In this document: positions 27,246-36,435 of the stretch, piece by piece
Layout of the letters: every line of letters starts with the position of its first letter
How positions within the stretch are numbered: position 1 is the first letter of the stretch
Origin: an uncultured Clostridia bacterium
Lineage (GTDB): Bacteria > Bacillota > Clostridia > UBA1381 > UMGS1253
Assembly: GCA_934456295.1 (NCBI GenBank)
Contig: CAKSHB010000003.1
Coordinates: 29,575 to 93,574, forward strand
Direction: 5' to 3'
DNA length: 64,000 bases
Made by a program: the position numbers and the translations under genes
The notes under the pieces: model-generated
Databases searched by the model: none
What the model was told of the DNA's origin: nothing
What the model saw: only the letters and a program-made list of their open reading frames with translations

Positions 27246-30200
27246 ATGAGAAAAAAATTTATCAAAAGAATTTTTTCTGCCGTAACCGCATGCACATTGT
27301 TTATGTCTTTGTGCCACACGGCGGTATTTGCGGCAAAAAACGCGCCCGCCGAGGCGATTTTGCCGGCGGGACACACGATTATACTCCAAGATGATTTTGA
27401 GAGTTATTCGGACACAATAAAAACCTCGGCAACCGGCACGGGCTGGAACGGTATTGCAAAATCACAGACGGCGCTTGTTGAGGCTGTAAAGGAAGGCGAA
27501 AATACGGTTGCGCGCCTTTCAAATACGGCAGAAAAGACCGGATACCCCAGACTTGCAAAGGCTTTGGGTATGAAGATGAGCGCGGTCACAGTTCAGTTCA
27601 GTGTAAAAATTAATTCCGGAAACTCAAAGCTTGAGTACTTTGCCGACGGAAAAGTAAAAAACACATTGCTTAATATTTCGGGATCCTCCGAAAACATGGT
27701 AAATGGCTGGAACTCGGTGCGTGTTGATATCGACTTTGAAAACGGCGCATATAAAGCCAAACTGAACGGCAAAGAGTATGACAACGGTACGGTTGTTGCC
27801 GCCGAAGACGAGGTATCGGGGCAAATTCGCTTTAATACGGCAATAAGTCCGGGCGGATACATAATGTATGACAATGTGCTGATATCGACGCCCGACGATA
27901 TAGAGTCGGTACGCATTATAAAAAATGACGGCAGTGTGAATTTTGATCTGCTTAAAGGAAACGAGGGTGCGGAAATGGCGCCCGAGCTGCGTCAGCATCC
28001 GCGCATATTCGTAAACAGCTTTTCGGATATTAAAGAAAAAATCGCAAATGACCATACATCGGGCACGTGGTATGAAAAGGTGAAGACAGAGGGAGATAAA
28101 ATCCTCGCACAGCCCGTTTATGAATACACTTTAAGCTCACGCTCAAACATACTTGAAATTTCGCGCGGAATATATGCACGTGCGTATGTTCTTTCGCTTT
28201 TGTATAACATAGAGGGTGATACACGCTATCTTGACAGAGCTTATAAAGAGCTTGAGGCGGCAGCAGCATTTCCAAACTGGACACCGAATGCGTTCCTTGC
28301 AACGGCGGAGCTTATGCAGTCGTATGCGGTGGCATATGATTGGCTGTATTACGGTTTGAGCGATGCGCAGAAGAAAGTTCTGACGGACGCGGTTATGAAT
28401 CTCGGAGTAACGCCGCTTGTGTATAATTATGAAGGAAATGCTACGGGCACAAATTTTACAACGAACGACATCAACTGGAACCCTGTCTGCAATTCGAGCG
28501 CAATAATTACCGCCCTCGGCATGGTAGCGGATACATATCCGAATGTGGCGGAATATATTCTTGAAAAAGCGGCAAAGGCTCTGCCGCATGCAATGCCGCC
28601 GTATGCGCCGAACGGTGCATATCCCGAGGGAACGGGCTACTGGACGTACGGCACCGATTACCTCGTGTATGGAATGGCAGCGCTTGACAAGGCTTTTAAA
28701 GACGGTTACACTTTGCCCGAAAAATACGTTTTCTATAACTATCCGGGCATATCGGAAACTGCAGATTATGCCGTATATTATACGGGACCCGTGGGAGCGT
28801 TTAACTTCGGCGACTCGGGTACGGGCAAAATATCGACACCGAGCCTCTATTGGTTTGCGGAGAAGTTCAATAAGCCGCAGTATGCCGCTCGCCAGAGAGA
28901 CCTTGAAAAGTCGGGCGAAACAAAACTGAGTGCAAAAAACAGCGTGCTTGCGCTCATATGGTACAATCCCGACAATGCACAGGCTGTACCGGGGGCATTT
29001 TCTCTCGATAAGGCTTATTCAAGCGCAGAAAAGAAGCATAACGGCGTTGCACTCAGAAACTCGTTTGAAAACCCGAATGCGCTTTATGCGGCAATGCAGG
29101 GCGGATATAACCGCGCAAACCACCAGTATCTCTCGCTCGGCACATTCATGATTGAGGCTGAGGGCGAAAGATGGTTCACAATGCGCGGCTACGGCAGCTA
29201 TGACTATCCGAACTATTTTTCAAACAGCACAAACGAATCTCCGCGCTGGACGTACTATGTGACGCGTGCGGAGGCACAGAATACGATAATTGCAAATCCG
29301 ACATCTGCTGCCGACCAGGAATGTAACGCGATTGCGCAGATAGTAAAATTTGAATCAACAGATGCCGAGGGCTTCGGCGTGCTCGACATGACGCAGACAA
29401 ATAAGGACTTCAAAGACGCAAAGCGCGGCATATACATGCGTGACAACCGTTCGAGCGTACTTCTGCAGGACGAAATACAGGCTTCCAAAGCCAGTGAGTT
29501 CTGGTGGTTTGCACATACGGACGCACAGACAAGCATAGCGCCCGACGGAAGAAGCGCAATGCTCAGTATCGGCGACAAGAGAATGTATGTGAATATGGAG
29601 GAGGCGCCTGAGGAGGCACGCTTTATCCTCATGGACTCAAGACCGCTTGCAACATCGCCGAACCCGTCGGTACAGACGCTTAACTTTGGCAAAAAGCTTG
29701 CGATACATATAACGGGAGTAAAGAACTTAAACCTTGCGGTTTCGTTTACACCGCTCAAAGAGGGCGAGGCTGCGCCGGCACAGACGCATGAGTTTGTACC
29801 GATTTCAAAATGGAAAGCTGCAAAGGGAGAACTTGGCACAAGGCAAAAGACCGGCGGCTCAACGGTTCTTATGCTCCAAAGCCCGAATGCCCTTTCTTCG
29901 GGAGAGAAAACATATATAGACAAAGATAACCTTGACGTTGTGCCGTTTGAAAAGGACGGACGCACGCTTGTTCCCGTGAGATTTATCTCGGAAAGCATAG
30001 GCGCCGAGGTCGGCTGGGAAGAGCAGACAGGCACGGTCAGCGTGAAGGAAGACGGAAAGACGGTAAAGCTCGTTATAGGAAGTAGAGAAATGGACATCGA
30101 CGGGAAAATAACAACGCTTGATGTGCCTGCGGAAACGATAAATGACCGCACAATGCTGCCGCTGCGTGCGCTTGCCGAGGCTCTCGGAAGAAACGTATTC

Positions 30201-31253
30201 TGGGACGAACGCGGTCTGATAGTAATAAGGGACAGCGCCGAAAATTACAGTGCGGATTTGATAAATTCGCTTGTTGATTTGCTTTCTGTCAGAGTAAAGG
30301 CGGACGGAAAAGATTTGAGCTTTTTTGACCCCGATAAAGACACATATTATATCTCGGTGGATAAAGACGCACAGCAAGCGCCTGCTATATCGGCACAAAG
30401 CGCGGACGGCACAGTTATAAATGCAGTTTCGGACGGCGCTTTTTCGCCGGCAGTTCTGACAATCGGCGGCAGAGAATATACGTTTAACTTTGTAAAGGAT
30501 ATATACACAGAAAAAGTCACGAACGCAGATGTAAGCATAGGGTTTGAAAATGAGGAGGAGCTGCCAAAGGAAAATCCGTGGATAGAAGTAAAAAATACGG
30601 AAATCAGCGGCGGATTTAACTACGGCGCCGAAGGGCTCACCGACAATGACCTTAAAACAAGCTGGCGTGCGGAGGGGGAGCAGTGGGTAAGCTTTGACCT
30701 CGGCGAAGAGCAGGACATTTACGCAATGGGACTTGCGACGATGTCGGGCGATAAAAGAAAGGCAAAATTTGACATAGAGGTATCGGACGACAACCAAAGC
30801 TGGCGTTCGGTTATAAAGGGCGGACTCACGAGCGGCGAAACGCTTATGCCTGATATAATCAAGCTTGACACACATGCGCGCTATGTGAAAATTTTCGGAC
30901 ACGGAAATACGACAAACCTGTGGAACAGTTATACGGAGGTTCGTTTCTATAAAGACGCGGCACAGGCAGACACGGATAAGTCGCTTTGGGACAGATATTT
31001 TAACAGCGGCGAGGCTGTTATCGCAAAAGGACAATCGCTGAAGCTTGTTATAAGCGGAATTTTGCCCGACGGAACGGAAACGGCTCTTCCCGAGGATACA
31101 AAGCACACCTTTGTAAGCAGTGATAAAAGCGTTGTTTCGGTTGATGAAAACGGAAACGTAAAGGGCGTTAAGGCAGGAGAGGCGCAGATTACGGTTTGCT
31201 CATATAATTCACAGATGTATAAGATAAATTATATGAAAGTCACTGTAAAATAA
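27246..31253 (+). CDS. large secreted heparinase II/III-like polysaccharide lyase with stalk, F5/8C and Big domains
   Basis: A secreted multidomain protein of 1335 residues, probably acting on an acidic polysaccharide. Residues 1-31 are a signal peptide. Residues about 40-215 resemble a concanavalin-like sugar-binding fold. Residues about 240-640 look like the alpha/alpha-toroid of heparinase II/III-like lyases, with NWNPVCNSSAI and AYPEGTGYWTYGTDYLVYG as landmarks, and residues 640-880 its beta-sheet region. Then come a copper-amine-oxidase-like stalk domain (about 895-985, DGRTLVPVRFISESIGAEV and RTMLPLRALAEALG), a discoidin/F5-8C type domain (about 1110-1230, WVSFDLGEEQDI) and a bacterial Ig-like domain at the end (SSDKSVVSVDENGNVKGV). 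GGAGGTGG places the start at 27246. The product opens an operon with two FAD oxidoreductases. The substrate is unknown. Confidence 0.82.
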   Translation: MRKKFIKRIFSAVTACTLFMSLCHTAVFAAKNAPAEAILPAGHTIILQDDFESYSDTIKTSATGTGWNGIAKSQTALVEAVKEGENTVARLSNTAEKTGYPRLAKALGMKMSAVTVQFSVKINSGNSKLEYFADGKVKNTLLNISGSSENMVNGWNSVRVDIDFENGAYKAKLNGKEYDNGTVVAAEDEVSGQIRFNTAISPGGYIMYDNVLISTPDDIESVRIIKNDGSVNFDLLKGNEGAEMAPELRQHPRIFVNSFSDIKEKIANDHTSGTWYEKVKTEGDKILAQPVYEYTLSSRSNILEISRGIYARAYVLSLLYNIEGDTRYLDRAYKELEAAAAFPNWTPNAFLATAELMQSYAVAYDWLYYGLSDAQKKVLTDAVMNLGVTPLVYNYEGNATGTNFTTNDINWNPVCNSSAIITALGMVADTYPNVAEYILEKAAKALPHAMPPYAPNGAYPEGTGYWTYGTDYLVYGMAALDKAFKDGYTLPEKYVFYNYPGISETADYAVYYTGPVGAFNFGDSGTGKISTPSLYWFAEKFNKPQYAARQRDLEKSGETKLSAKNSVLALIWYNPDNAQAVPGAFSLDKAYSSAEKKHNGVALRNSFENPNALYAAMQGGYNRANHQYLSLGTFMIEAEGERWFTMRGYGSYDYPNYFSNSTNESPRWTYYVTRAEAQNTIIANPTSAADQECNAIAQIVKFESTDAEGFGVLDMTQTNKDFKDAKRGIYMRDNRSSVLLQDEIQASKASEFWWFAHTDAQTSIAPDGRSAMLSIGDKRMYVNMEEAPEEARFILMDSRPLATSPNPSVQTLNFGKKLAIHITGVKNLNLAVSFTPLKEGEAAPAQTHEFVPISKWKAAKGELGTRQKTGGSTVLMLQSPNALSSGEKTYIDKDNLDVVPFEKDGRTLVPVRFISESIGAEVGWEEQTGTVSVKEDGKTVKLVIGSREMDIDGKITTLDVPAETINDRTMLPLRALAEALGRNVFWDERGLIVIRDSAENYSADLINSLVDLLSVRVKADGKDLSFFDPDKDTYYISVDKDAQQAPAISAQSADGTVINAVSDGAFSPAVLTIGGREYTFNFVKDIYTEKVTNADVSIGFENEEELPKENPWIEVKNTEISGGFNYGAEGLTDNDLKTSWRAEGEQWVSFDLGEEQDIYAMGLATMSGDKRKAKFDIEVSDDNQSWRSVIKGGLTSGETLMPDIIKLDTHARYVKIFGHGNTTNLWNSYTEVRFYKDAAQADTDKSLWDRYFNSGEAVIAKGQSLKLVISGILPDGTETALPEDTKHTFVSSDKSVVSVDENGNVKGVKAGEAQITVCSYNSQMYKINYMKVTVK

Positions 31254-31286
31254 AAATCCGCAAAAAAGCTGTTCGGAGGAACGCAG

Positions 31287-32075
31287 ATGAATATAAATGT
31301 TGACAATTTTATCATAGGAGCAGGCCTGTTCGGTATTGGAGCCGCAGTGGCGGCGCCGGAGCGGAGCTTTGCGGCGGAAAGCGGCGGTCTTATCGGCGGC
31401 GAGTTTATAAATGCATTCTGCGAGCGCAGTGTATGCTCCGATGAGCCGGAAACGGAATTCGGGCGCACATATAAAAATATTATGCGCGAACGGGGCATAA
31501 TGTCCGCAAACGGATATATACACTCGGGAGCAGCGATGTATGCGCTGTGTGACATGATTTGCCGGTACGGAGCGGATATGCTTTTGTATACGCGTGTAAT
31601 AGGGTGTGAGCGTGAGGGAAACGGCGGATATAAAATAACTCTCTTTAACTCGGAAGGATATTCATATGCCTATGCAAAGCGTGTGGTTGACACAAGAGAG
31701 GAAGAATATATCAGAAGGTTCGGCGCAAAAGGCGTAAAAAAATACCTTAATGCGGCTGTAAGCCCGATAAACGGTGCCGACGGCGGCAAAGCGGCAGTAT
31801 ATAATCCGCAGAGCGGCATTTATACATACGTTTTTGAGGCGGATATAAATGAGAGCATTATCGATGCAAGAGAGCGTTTTTATGAAAACTGGCTTAAAGG
31901 CGGAAACGGCACGCAGGATTATTCGCTGACGCTTTTGTCAAACGCTTTTGCGTACAGATTTGAAGCACCCGTTATACGTGAGGGTGAAAACGGGATTATT
32001 TATGCGCCGTCATCATCTTTTGCAAATATACTTGACGCATTTGATGAGGGAGCAAAATTCGGAGGTGCGCTGTGA
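31287..32075 (+). CDS. short FAD-dependent oxidoreductase-like protein
   Basis: A 262-residue protein whose N-terminus has a dinucleotide-binding fingerprint, FIIGAGLFGIGAA, close in form to flavoprotein Rossmann motifs. The rest has no motif that I can name with certainty. It is much shorter than the usual 450-600 residues of this family and ends at EGAKFGGAL, a stretch that in full-length flavoproteins often ends the FAD domain. GGAGG precedes the ATG. Its stop overlaps the start of the next gene (GTGA), so the two products are translationally coupled and may act together. It could be a degenerate or accessory subunit. Confidence 0.65.
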   Translation: MNINVDNFIIGAGLFGIGAAVAAPERSFAAESGGLIGGEFINAFCERSVCSDEPETEFGRTYKNIMRERGIMSANGYIHSGAAMYALCDMICRYGADMLLYTRVIGCEREGNGGYKITLFNSEGYSYAYAKRVVDTREEEYIRRFGAKGVKKYLNAAVSPINGADGGKAAVYNPQSGIYTYVFEADINESIIDARERFYENWLKGGNGTQDYSLTLLSNAFAYRFEAPVIREGENGIIYAPSSSFANILDAFDEGAKFGGAL

Positions 32076-33928
32076 AACTGTATAAATTGGTCGGCAAAAA
32101 AATCATACCCGAAGATACGGACATAAAATTTGAAAAGTCATATGATGTCATAGTTGCCGGACTCGGGACGGCAGGTGCAGTCTGCGCCGTAACGGCGGCA
32201 AGACACGGCCTGCGCGTGCTCGGGCTGGAGCGTCTTTGTGCCATGGGGGGCACAGGTACGCTTGGTGCGATAGAGGCGTATTATTTCGGAAATAAGGGCG
32301 GAATGTATGAGGAATTTGACAAAAAAGCCCTGAAACTTTCAAAAGTGGCGGAAAGAAAAGAAAACTGCCGCCGTCAGCGTATGGACATAAAGGCGTATGT
32401 GCTGGAAAAAGAGGCACAAAGCGCAGGTGTGCAAATCTGCTATGACAGCGAAATAACGGGAGTTTTCGTGCAGGGCAGAACTGTGTGCGGAGCGCTTGTG
32501 TACATGAACGGCATACAGCATGCCATCGGCGCAAAATACGTCATGGACGCCACGGGCAATGCCGGCGTATGCGCAATGATTACGGATAAGTTTTACGGCG
32601 GACGCTCATATGAGGGAAAGATGCAGCCGTATTCCAACATATCGATACGCAGCCGCGGCGGCTCGCTTTGCAGCCAGAACAAGGACGCAGGCTATGTTGA
32701 CCCGTCGGACCCGAAAGAGGTCACAAAGGCTTTTCTGAAGGGTGCTTTGCAGCCGAATTGTTATGCAAAAGACCACACGAAGGAGCTTGGCGTTATAACA
32801 AATGCGGCGCTTATAGGCTGCCGTGAGGGCGCAAAAATCATGAGTGAGGACGATATCACGGTTGAGGGCTTTTTGGCTGACAAAAAGACGGACAAACCGC
32901 TTTTCTACACATGGAGCAATCTTGACAGCCATGCGAAGGATTTGATGTTTGAGGATAAATTTCTGCGCGAGTGGTATGTGGTTTGCGGTCTGTGGGGCGT
33001 ATGCGTTTCGATAGGCGTGCCGATAGGAGCGCTGGCGCCGAAGGGATTTAAGGGCATAGGCGTATGCGGCAGAGCCATAGGGGCAGACCATGTCATGACG
33101 AGCTGTGTGAGAATGAAGCGCGATGTTCAGAAGTGCGGTGAGGCGCTCGGCGTTGCGGCAGCGGTCGCAATAGAGGACGGCGTTGATTTGTGTGATGCCG
33201 ATTATGATAAAATATCGTCATATCTGAGAAAAACAGGCTGCCTTGATGAAAAAAATTATGTTCCGCTTGCCCACAGAAAGAAAAACGGCGAGGGCGAGGT
33301 GTTTGAGTGGCTCAAAGATGAAGAGCAGATAAAGGAGGGGCTTGCCTCTGAAAAACCCGGCACAGCCATATGGTCATGCAAGCGCATTGGAACGTGTATG
33401 GCAGACAGACTTGCCGAATGGATACATGCCGATGACGAAAATTTGTGCCGCAGCAGTGCGCTTGCACTCGGGCTGCTCGGCGATACGCGTGCATGCTCGG
33501 TTCTGCGGAAAATGGCATCGGAGCCGGATATGTACATACCGAAAACAAGCCTGAAATATGTCCAGGTGCGCGCAGTTTCGGCAATATATCTTCTCGGAGA
33601 GCTTGGGGACACACAGTCGGTCGATATATTGGAAAATGTTGTTTGCAAAAACGGAGCGGTATTTGATAAAAAAGATTTTAGGGCAGATGAGCTGTATGCC
33701 TTTGAGGGAGATTTGCGGTTTGAACTGGTTTCGTTTGCAATACGCTCTTTATGCCAAATTGCAAAGAAACATAACGAACAGAAGAACCGCATCGTAAAAA
33801 TATTTGAACAAAGCGTATTTTCCGACGGATTTGAGGCAGGAATAAGTCTGAAGGAAAATACATATATGGTGTATGATTTCTGCGGAAAGCTGCGCGAATA
33901 TGTGCGCAGGGAGATGGGTTTAAATTAA
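32072..33928 (+). CDS. FAD-dependent oxidoreductase with C-terminal HEAT-like repeats
   Basis: A 618-residue flavoprotein. The FAD-binding motif VAGLGTAGAVCAVTAARHG lies at about residues 29-47, with the ribose-binding Glu in LGLERL and MGGTGTLGAIEAYYFG after it; DATGNAGV closes the FAD site. These match the FAD-dependent oxidoreductase family often found beside glycoside hydrolases and lyases. From about residue 450 on, the sequence changes to helical repeats (SSALALGLLGDTRACSVLRKM, AVSAIYLLGELGDTQSVDIL) that look like HEAT repeats. Start is GTG with a 4-base overlap with the gene before it. A perfect terminator follows. The likely role is oxidation of a sugar product released by the lyase; this is inference. 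Confidence 0.82.
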   Translation: MKLYKLVGKKIIPEDTDIKFEKSYDVIVAGLGTAGAVCAVTAARHGLRVLGLERLCAMGGTGTLGAIEAYYFGNKGGMYEEFDKKALKLSKVAERKENCRRQRMDIKAYVLEKEAQSAGVQICYDSEITGVFVQGRTVCGALVYMNGIQHAIGAKYVMDATGNAGVCAMITDKFYGGRSYEGKMQPYSNISIRSRGGSLCSQNKDAGYVDPSDPKEVTKAFLKGALQPNCYAKDHTKELGVITNAALIGCREGAKIMSEDDITVEGFLADKKTDKPLFYTWSNLDSHAKDLMFEDKFLREWYVVCGLWGVCVSIGVPIGALAPKGFKGIGVCGRAIGADHVMTSCVRMKRDVQKCGEALGVAAAVAIEDGVDLCDADYDKISSYLRKTGCLDEKNYVPLAHRKKNGEGEVFEWLKDEEQIKEGLASEKPGTAIWSCKRIGTCMADRLAEWIHADDENLCRSSALALGLLGDTRACSVLRKMASEPDMYIPKTSLKYVQVRAVSAIYLLGELGDTQSVDILENVVCKNGAVFDKKDFRADELYAFEGDLRFELVSFAIRSLCQIAKKHNEQKNRIVKIFEQSVFSDGFEAGISLKENTYMVYDFCGKLREYVRREMGLN

Positions 33929-33932
33929 CAAC

Positions 33933-33962
33933 AAGGGCGCCCGTAAAGGGCGCCCTTTCTTT
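33933..33962 (+). terminator. terminator of the lyase/oxidoreductase operon
   Basis: Perfect stem AGGGCGCCC / GGGCGCCCT with a GTAAA loop, followed by TTCTTT. Confidence 0.9.
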
Positions 33963-34022
33963 AATGTTTTATAAAAAAAGTTAAAGAAATATTGCATGCA
34001 GATAAAATGCCGTATTTGAGCG

Positions 34023-34634
34023 TTATACATAAATCCGCATTATCGCGTCATAGTCGCCTATACCGGCAAATTTTGCCGCATGCTCGCTAAAATGCAGCCC
34101 GAACCCCTTTTTTGCGCAGCTTGCGTATTCGGACAATGCACACAGACACTTTTGATAGTCGGAAGAACTTTTCCTGAGCTCAAGACAAAATTTGTTTTCA
34201 TATCTGTATAAGGTTGTGTCCGAAAACATCTTGCAGCCGGTATCGCGGAGCATATATGCAAAATCTGCAAGTGTGTTAAAAATAAAGTATTCGCTTTCGG
34301 AGGTATCCCCGCGTTTTATTTTATACTGTCCGTTTAAAAGTTTCTGCTTTTTTAACGAACGGGCAATCTGGCGCCGCATGCTTTCAAATTCGGGGCTGAC
34401 TCTTGTAATAACAAAAACAAAATCATCGCCCTGCGGTCTTGCTTCGACCAGAATGTTTGAGCCCATAAGCTCAACGCCCGTACTGCCGCATGACTGTGCA
34501 ATAAGCGAAGCAATAAACTCACGCAGCTGCGGAGAATCGGGAGAAATCGCTTTCGGGTTTATGTTCCAGTCATCAAGCTCAACCGGAGAAACTGTTACTT
34601 TAATCCTGTCGCTGCCAAACTTTTCAATTTTCAT
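34023..34634 (-). CDS. MecA-like adaptor protein
   Basis: A 203-residue protein resembling MecA/NegA adaptors, which hand proteins to the ClpCP protease. The N-terminus MKIEKFGSDRIKVTVSPVEL has the MecA pattern, followed by an acidic variable linker and a C-terminal domain with FIFNTLADFAYMLRD and YRYENKFCLEL, as in MecA. It is a little shorter than the Bacillus protein. The start at 34634 has AGGTGA ten bases upstream. It is divergent from the rnf operon. Confidence 0.8.
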   Translation of the reverse strand: MKIEKFGSDRIKVTVSPVELDDWNINPKAISPDSPQLREFIASLIAQSCGSTGVELMGSNILVEARPQGDDFVFVITRVSPEFESMRRQIARSLKKQKLLNGQYKIKRGDTSESEYFIFNTLADFAYMLRDTGCKMFSDTTLYRYENKFCLELRKSSSDYQKCLCALSEYASCAKKGFGLHFSEHAAKFAGIGDYDAIMRIYV

Positions 34635-34825
34635 TATAATGTCACCTGCCCTCACAAGAAGAAAATTGCGCATAAAAGCTTCTTCGTAAAACTATTATAT
34701 TATGAACACCACATTTTTGCCATAACAAAAAAATAACTGTTATATTACTATTACGTAACTAAGACGATATTATACACAAAGAAGCACAAAAAATCAATAT
34801 AAAATTGTTATTTATTTAACTATAT

Positions 34826-34854
34826 TTGTATTTTTGAAAAACATGTGTTATAAT
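34826..34854 (+). promoter_or_regulatory. promoter of the rnf operon
   Basis: TTGTAT (34826-34831), 17-base spacer, TATAAT (34849-34854). It gives a leader of about 165 bases before rnfC. Confidence 0.65.
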
Positions 34855-34878
34855 GTGTTGTAATCGGTTTAAGTAAAA

Positions 34879-35010
34879 GCAAATCTACAGCCGGGTACGG
34901 AGCATGATTTGCCGTGGATATACGGCAGAGATGTTTTTTTTGAGGCTGTATGGCAAAATATGAGGCAGACTTTTTTTGTCTGTGCCGCAGCGTCCGCAGT
35001 GCGGAGGCTG
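34879..35010 (+). promoter_or_regulatory. candidate attenuator or riboswitch-like leader of the rnf operon
   Basis: The leader can form competing stems. Stem A: GCAAATC (34879-34885) with GATTTGC (34906-34912), enclosing a small CCG/CGG stem. Stem B: TGCCGT (34910-34915) with ACGGCA (34922-34927), shortly followed by eight T (34934-34941), so terminator-like. Stem A and stem B share bases 34910-34912 and exclude each other. Stem C: TACAGCC (34886-34892) with GGCTGTA (34944-34950), compatible with B and not with A as a simple nested fold. Further down are GGCAGAC/GTCTGtGCC (34964-34986) and TCCGC/GCGGA just before the rnfC ribosome binding site. It matches no riboswitch class that I recognise. 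Confidence 0.5.
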
Positions 35011-35026
35011 AAAAGGAGATGAAAGC

Positions 35027-36358
35027 ATGGCATATACTTTTAAAGGCGGTATACACCCCGATGACCACAAAAGGCATACAAGCAGTATTCCGATATATGT
35101 TTTGGACGGCGTAAGCGAGCATGTGTTTCCGCTTCAGCAGCATATCGGCGCACCGCTCACACCTGTTGTCGAAATCGGTGAAAAAGTGAATGTCGGAACA
35201 AAGATTGCCGATTCGCAGGCATATGTTTCGGCGCCGCTGCACAGCTCGGTTTCTGGAACTGTGAAGGAAATAGAAAAAAGACTTCACCCGAACGGCGCAT
35301 ATGTAACAAGCATTATCGTCGAAAATGACGGACAGTATCTTGTTGATAAAAGCATCGGACCGAAGGGTGATTTGGAAAAACTTACGCCGGAGGAAATTAT
35401 AAAAATTGTGCGTGAGGCAGGTATTGTCGGCATGGGCGGAGCAGGCTTTCCGACACATGTGAAGCTGTCGCCGCCGAAGGAGAAAAAAATAGATTACGTT
35501 ATAGTTAACGGCGCGGAATGTGAGCCGTATCTTACGAGCGACCACAGGGTTCTTCTGGAAAGCCCCGATACTGTGCTTTTCGGGCTTAAAGCCGTTATGC
35601 GCGTGTTCGGGCTTGAAAGCGGATATATTGCCATAGAGCAGAATAAGCCCGATGCTATACTGAAAATTGAGGGTATGCTTGACAAATATGAAGGCATAAA
35701 GCTCTGCGAGCTTAAAACAAAGTATCCCCAGGGCGCCGAAAAGCAGCTTATCAAAGCGATAACGGGCCGTGAGGTGCCGTCGGGCGGACTGCCGGCAGAT
35801 GTCGGCGCGGTTGTTATAAATGTGGACACTGCGGCGGCAATCGCAACGGCAATCAGAACGGGCATGCCGTCGATAAGGCGTATTGTTACGGTTTCGGGGG
35901 ACGCTGTTGCAAAACCGGCGAACTTTGAGGTAAGGCTCGGCATGAGCTTTGAGCAGGTGTTTGATAAGGCGGGCGGATTTGCAAAGGAGCCTGTGAAGAT
36001 AATCATGGGCGGTCCCATGATGGGACAGGCACAGTCGTCGCTTGACGTGCCGGTTGTAAAGGGCACATCGGCGCTTTTGGCATTCAGCGCCGACATGGAG
36101 GTATATAACGAAAAGGACGCATGCATACGCTGCGGAAAGTGTGTGAATGCATGTCCCATGAGGCTTATGCCTTTGTATCTTAATATGTATGCACTTGCCG
36201 GAGATTTGGAGATGTGCGAAAAATATAATATACTTGACTGCATAGAGTGCGGCGCATGTTCGTATCTGTGTCCCGGAAGGCGGCACCCCGTTCAGAATAT
36301 ACGCGTTGCAAAACAGAAAATTATCGAGAAAAAGCGTGCGGAAGCAAAAAAGGAGTAG
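35027..36358 (+). CDS. rnfC: Rnf complex subunit C
   Basis: RnfC is the peripheral NADH-binding subunit of the ferredoxin:NAD+ oxidoreductase, which couples electron flow to ion pumping across the membrane. The 443 residues contain GIVGMGGAGFPTHVKL and YVIVNGAECEPYLTSDHR (FMN/NADH domain), PSGGLPADVG, and the two [4Fe-4S] sites CIRCGKCVNACPM and CIECGACSYLCPG near the C-terminus. AAAAGGAG precedes the ATG. It is the first gene of rnfCDGEAB, the order known from Clostridia, and is preceded by a structured leader. Confidence 0.97.
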   Translation: MAYTFKGGIHPDDHKRHTSSIPIYVLDGVSEHVFPLQQHIGAPLTPVVEIGEKVNVGTKIADSQAYVSAPLHSSVSGTVKEIEKRLHPNGAYVTSIIVENDGQYLVDKSIGPKGDLEKLTPEEIIKIVREAGIVGMGGAGFPTHVKLSPPKEKKIDYVIVNGAECEPYLTSDHRVLLESPDTVLFGLKAVMRVFGLESGYIAIEQNKPDAILKIEGMLDKYEGIKLCELKTKYPQGAEKQLIKAITGREVPSGGLPADVGAVVINVDTAAAIATAIRTGMPSIRRIVTVSGDAVAKPANFEVRLGMSFEQVFDKAGGFAKEPVKIIMGGPMMGQAQSSLDVPVVKGTSALLAFSADMEVYNEKDACIRCGKCVNACPMRLMPLYLNMYALAGDLEMCEKYNILDCIECGACSYLCPGRRHPVQNIRVAKQKIIEKKRAEAKKE

Positions 36359-36435
36359 GACGGGGATAAAAATTGCAACAAACTTACCAATAAACCTGAG
36401 GGGAGGGTGCAGAAGTTATTCTGCAAAGAATTAAT

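Larger units (their letters stand above)
34635..35026. other. mecA-rnf intergenic region
   Basis: About 390 bases. The left 180 are very AT-rich and hold the upstream region of the MecA-like gene. The right part holds the rnf promoter (34826-34854) and the structured rnf leader, annotated separately. No gene is seen. Confidence 0.7.

Noticed and set aside
29859..31106. A 415-codon minus-strand frame opposite the heparinase-like gene
   Set aside because: It lies wholly inside a gene with recognised domains and shows antisense-type composition.
34820..36286. A 488-codon open frame on the minus strand opposite rnfC
   Set aside because: It mirrors the well-conserved rnfC, has no ribosome binding site and gives a Cys/His/Arg-rich product typical of antisense frames in this DNA.
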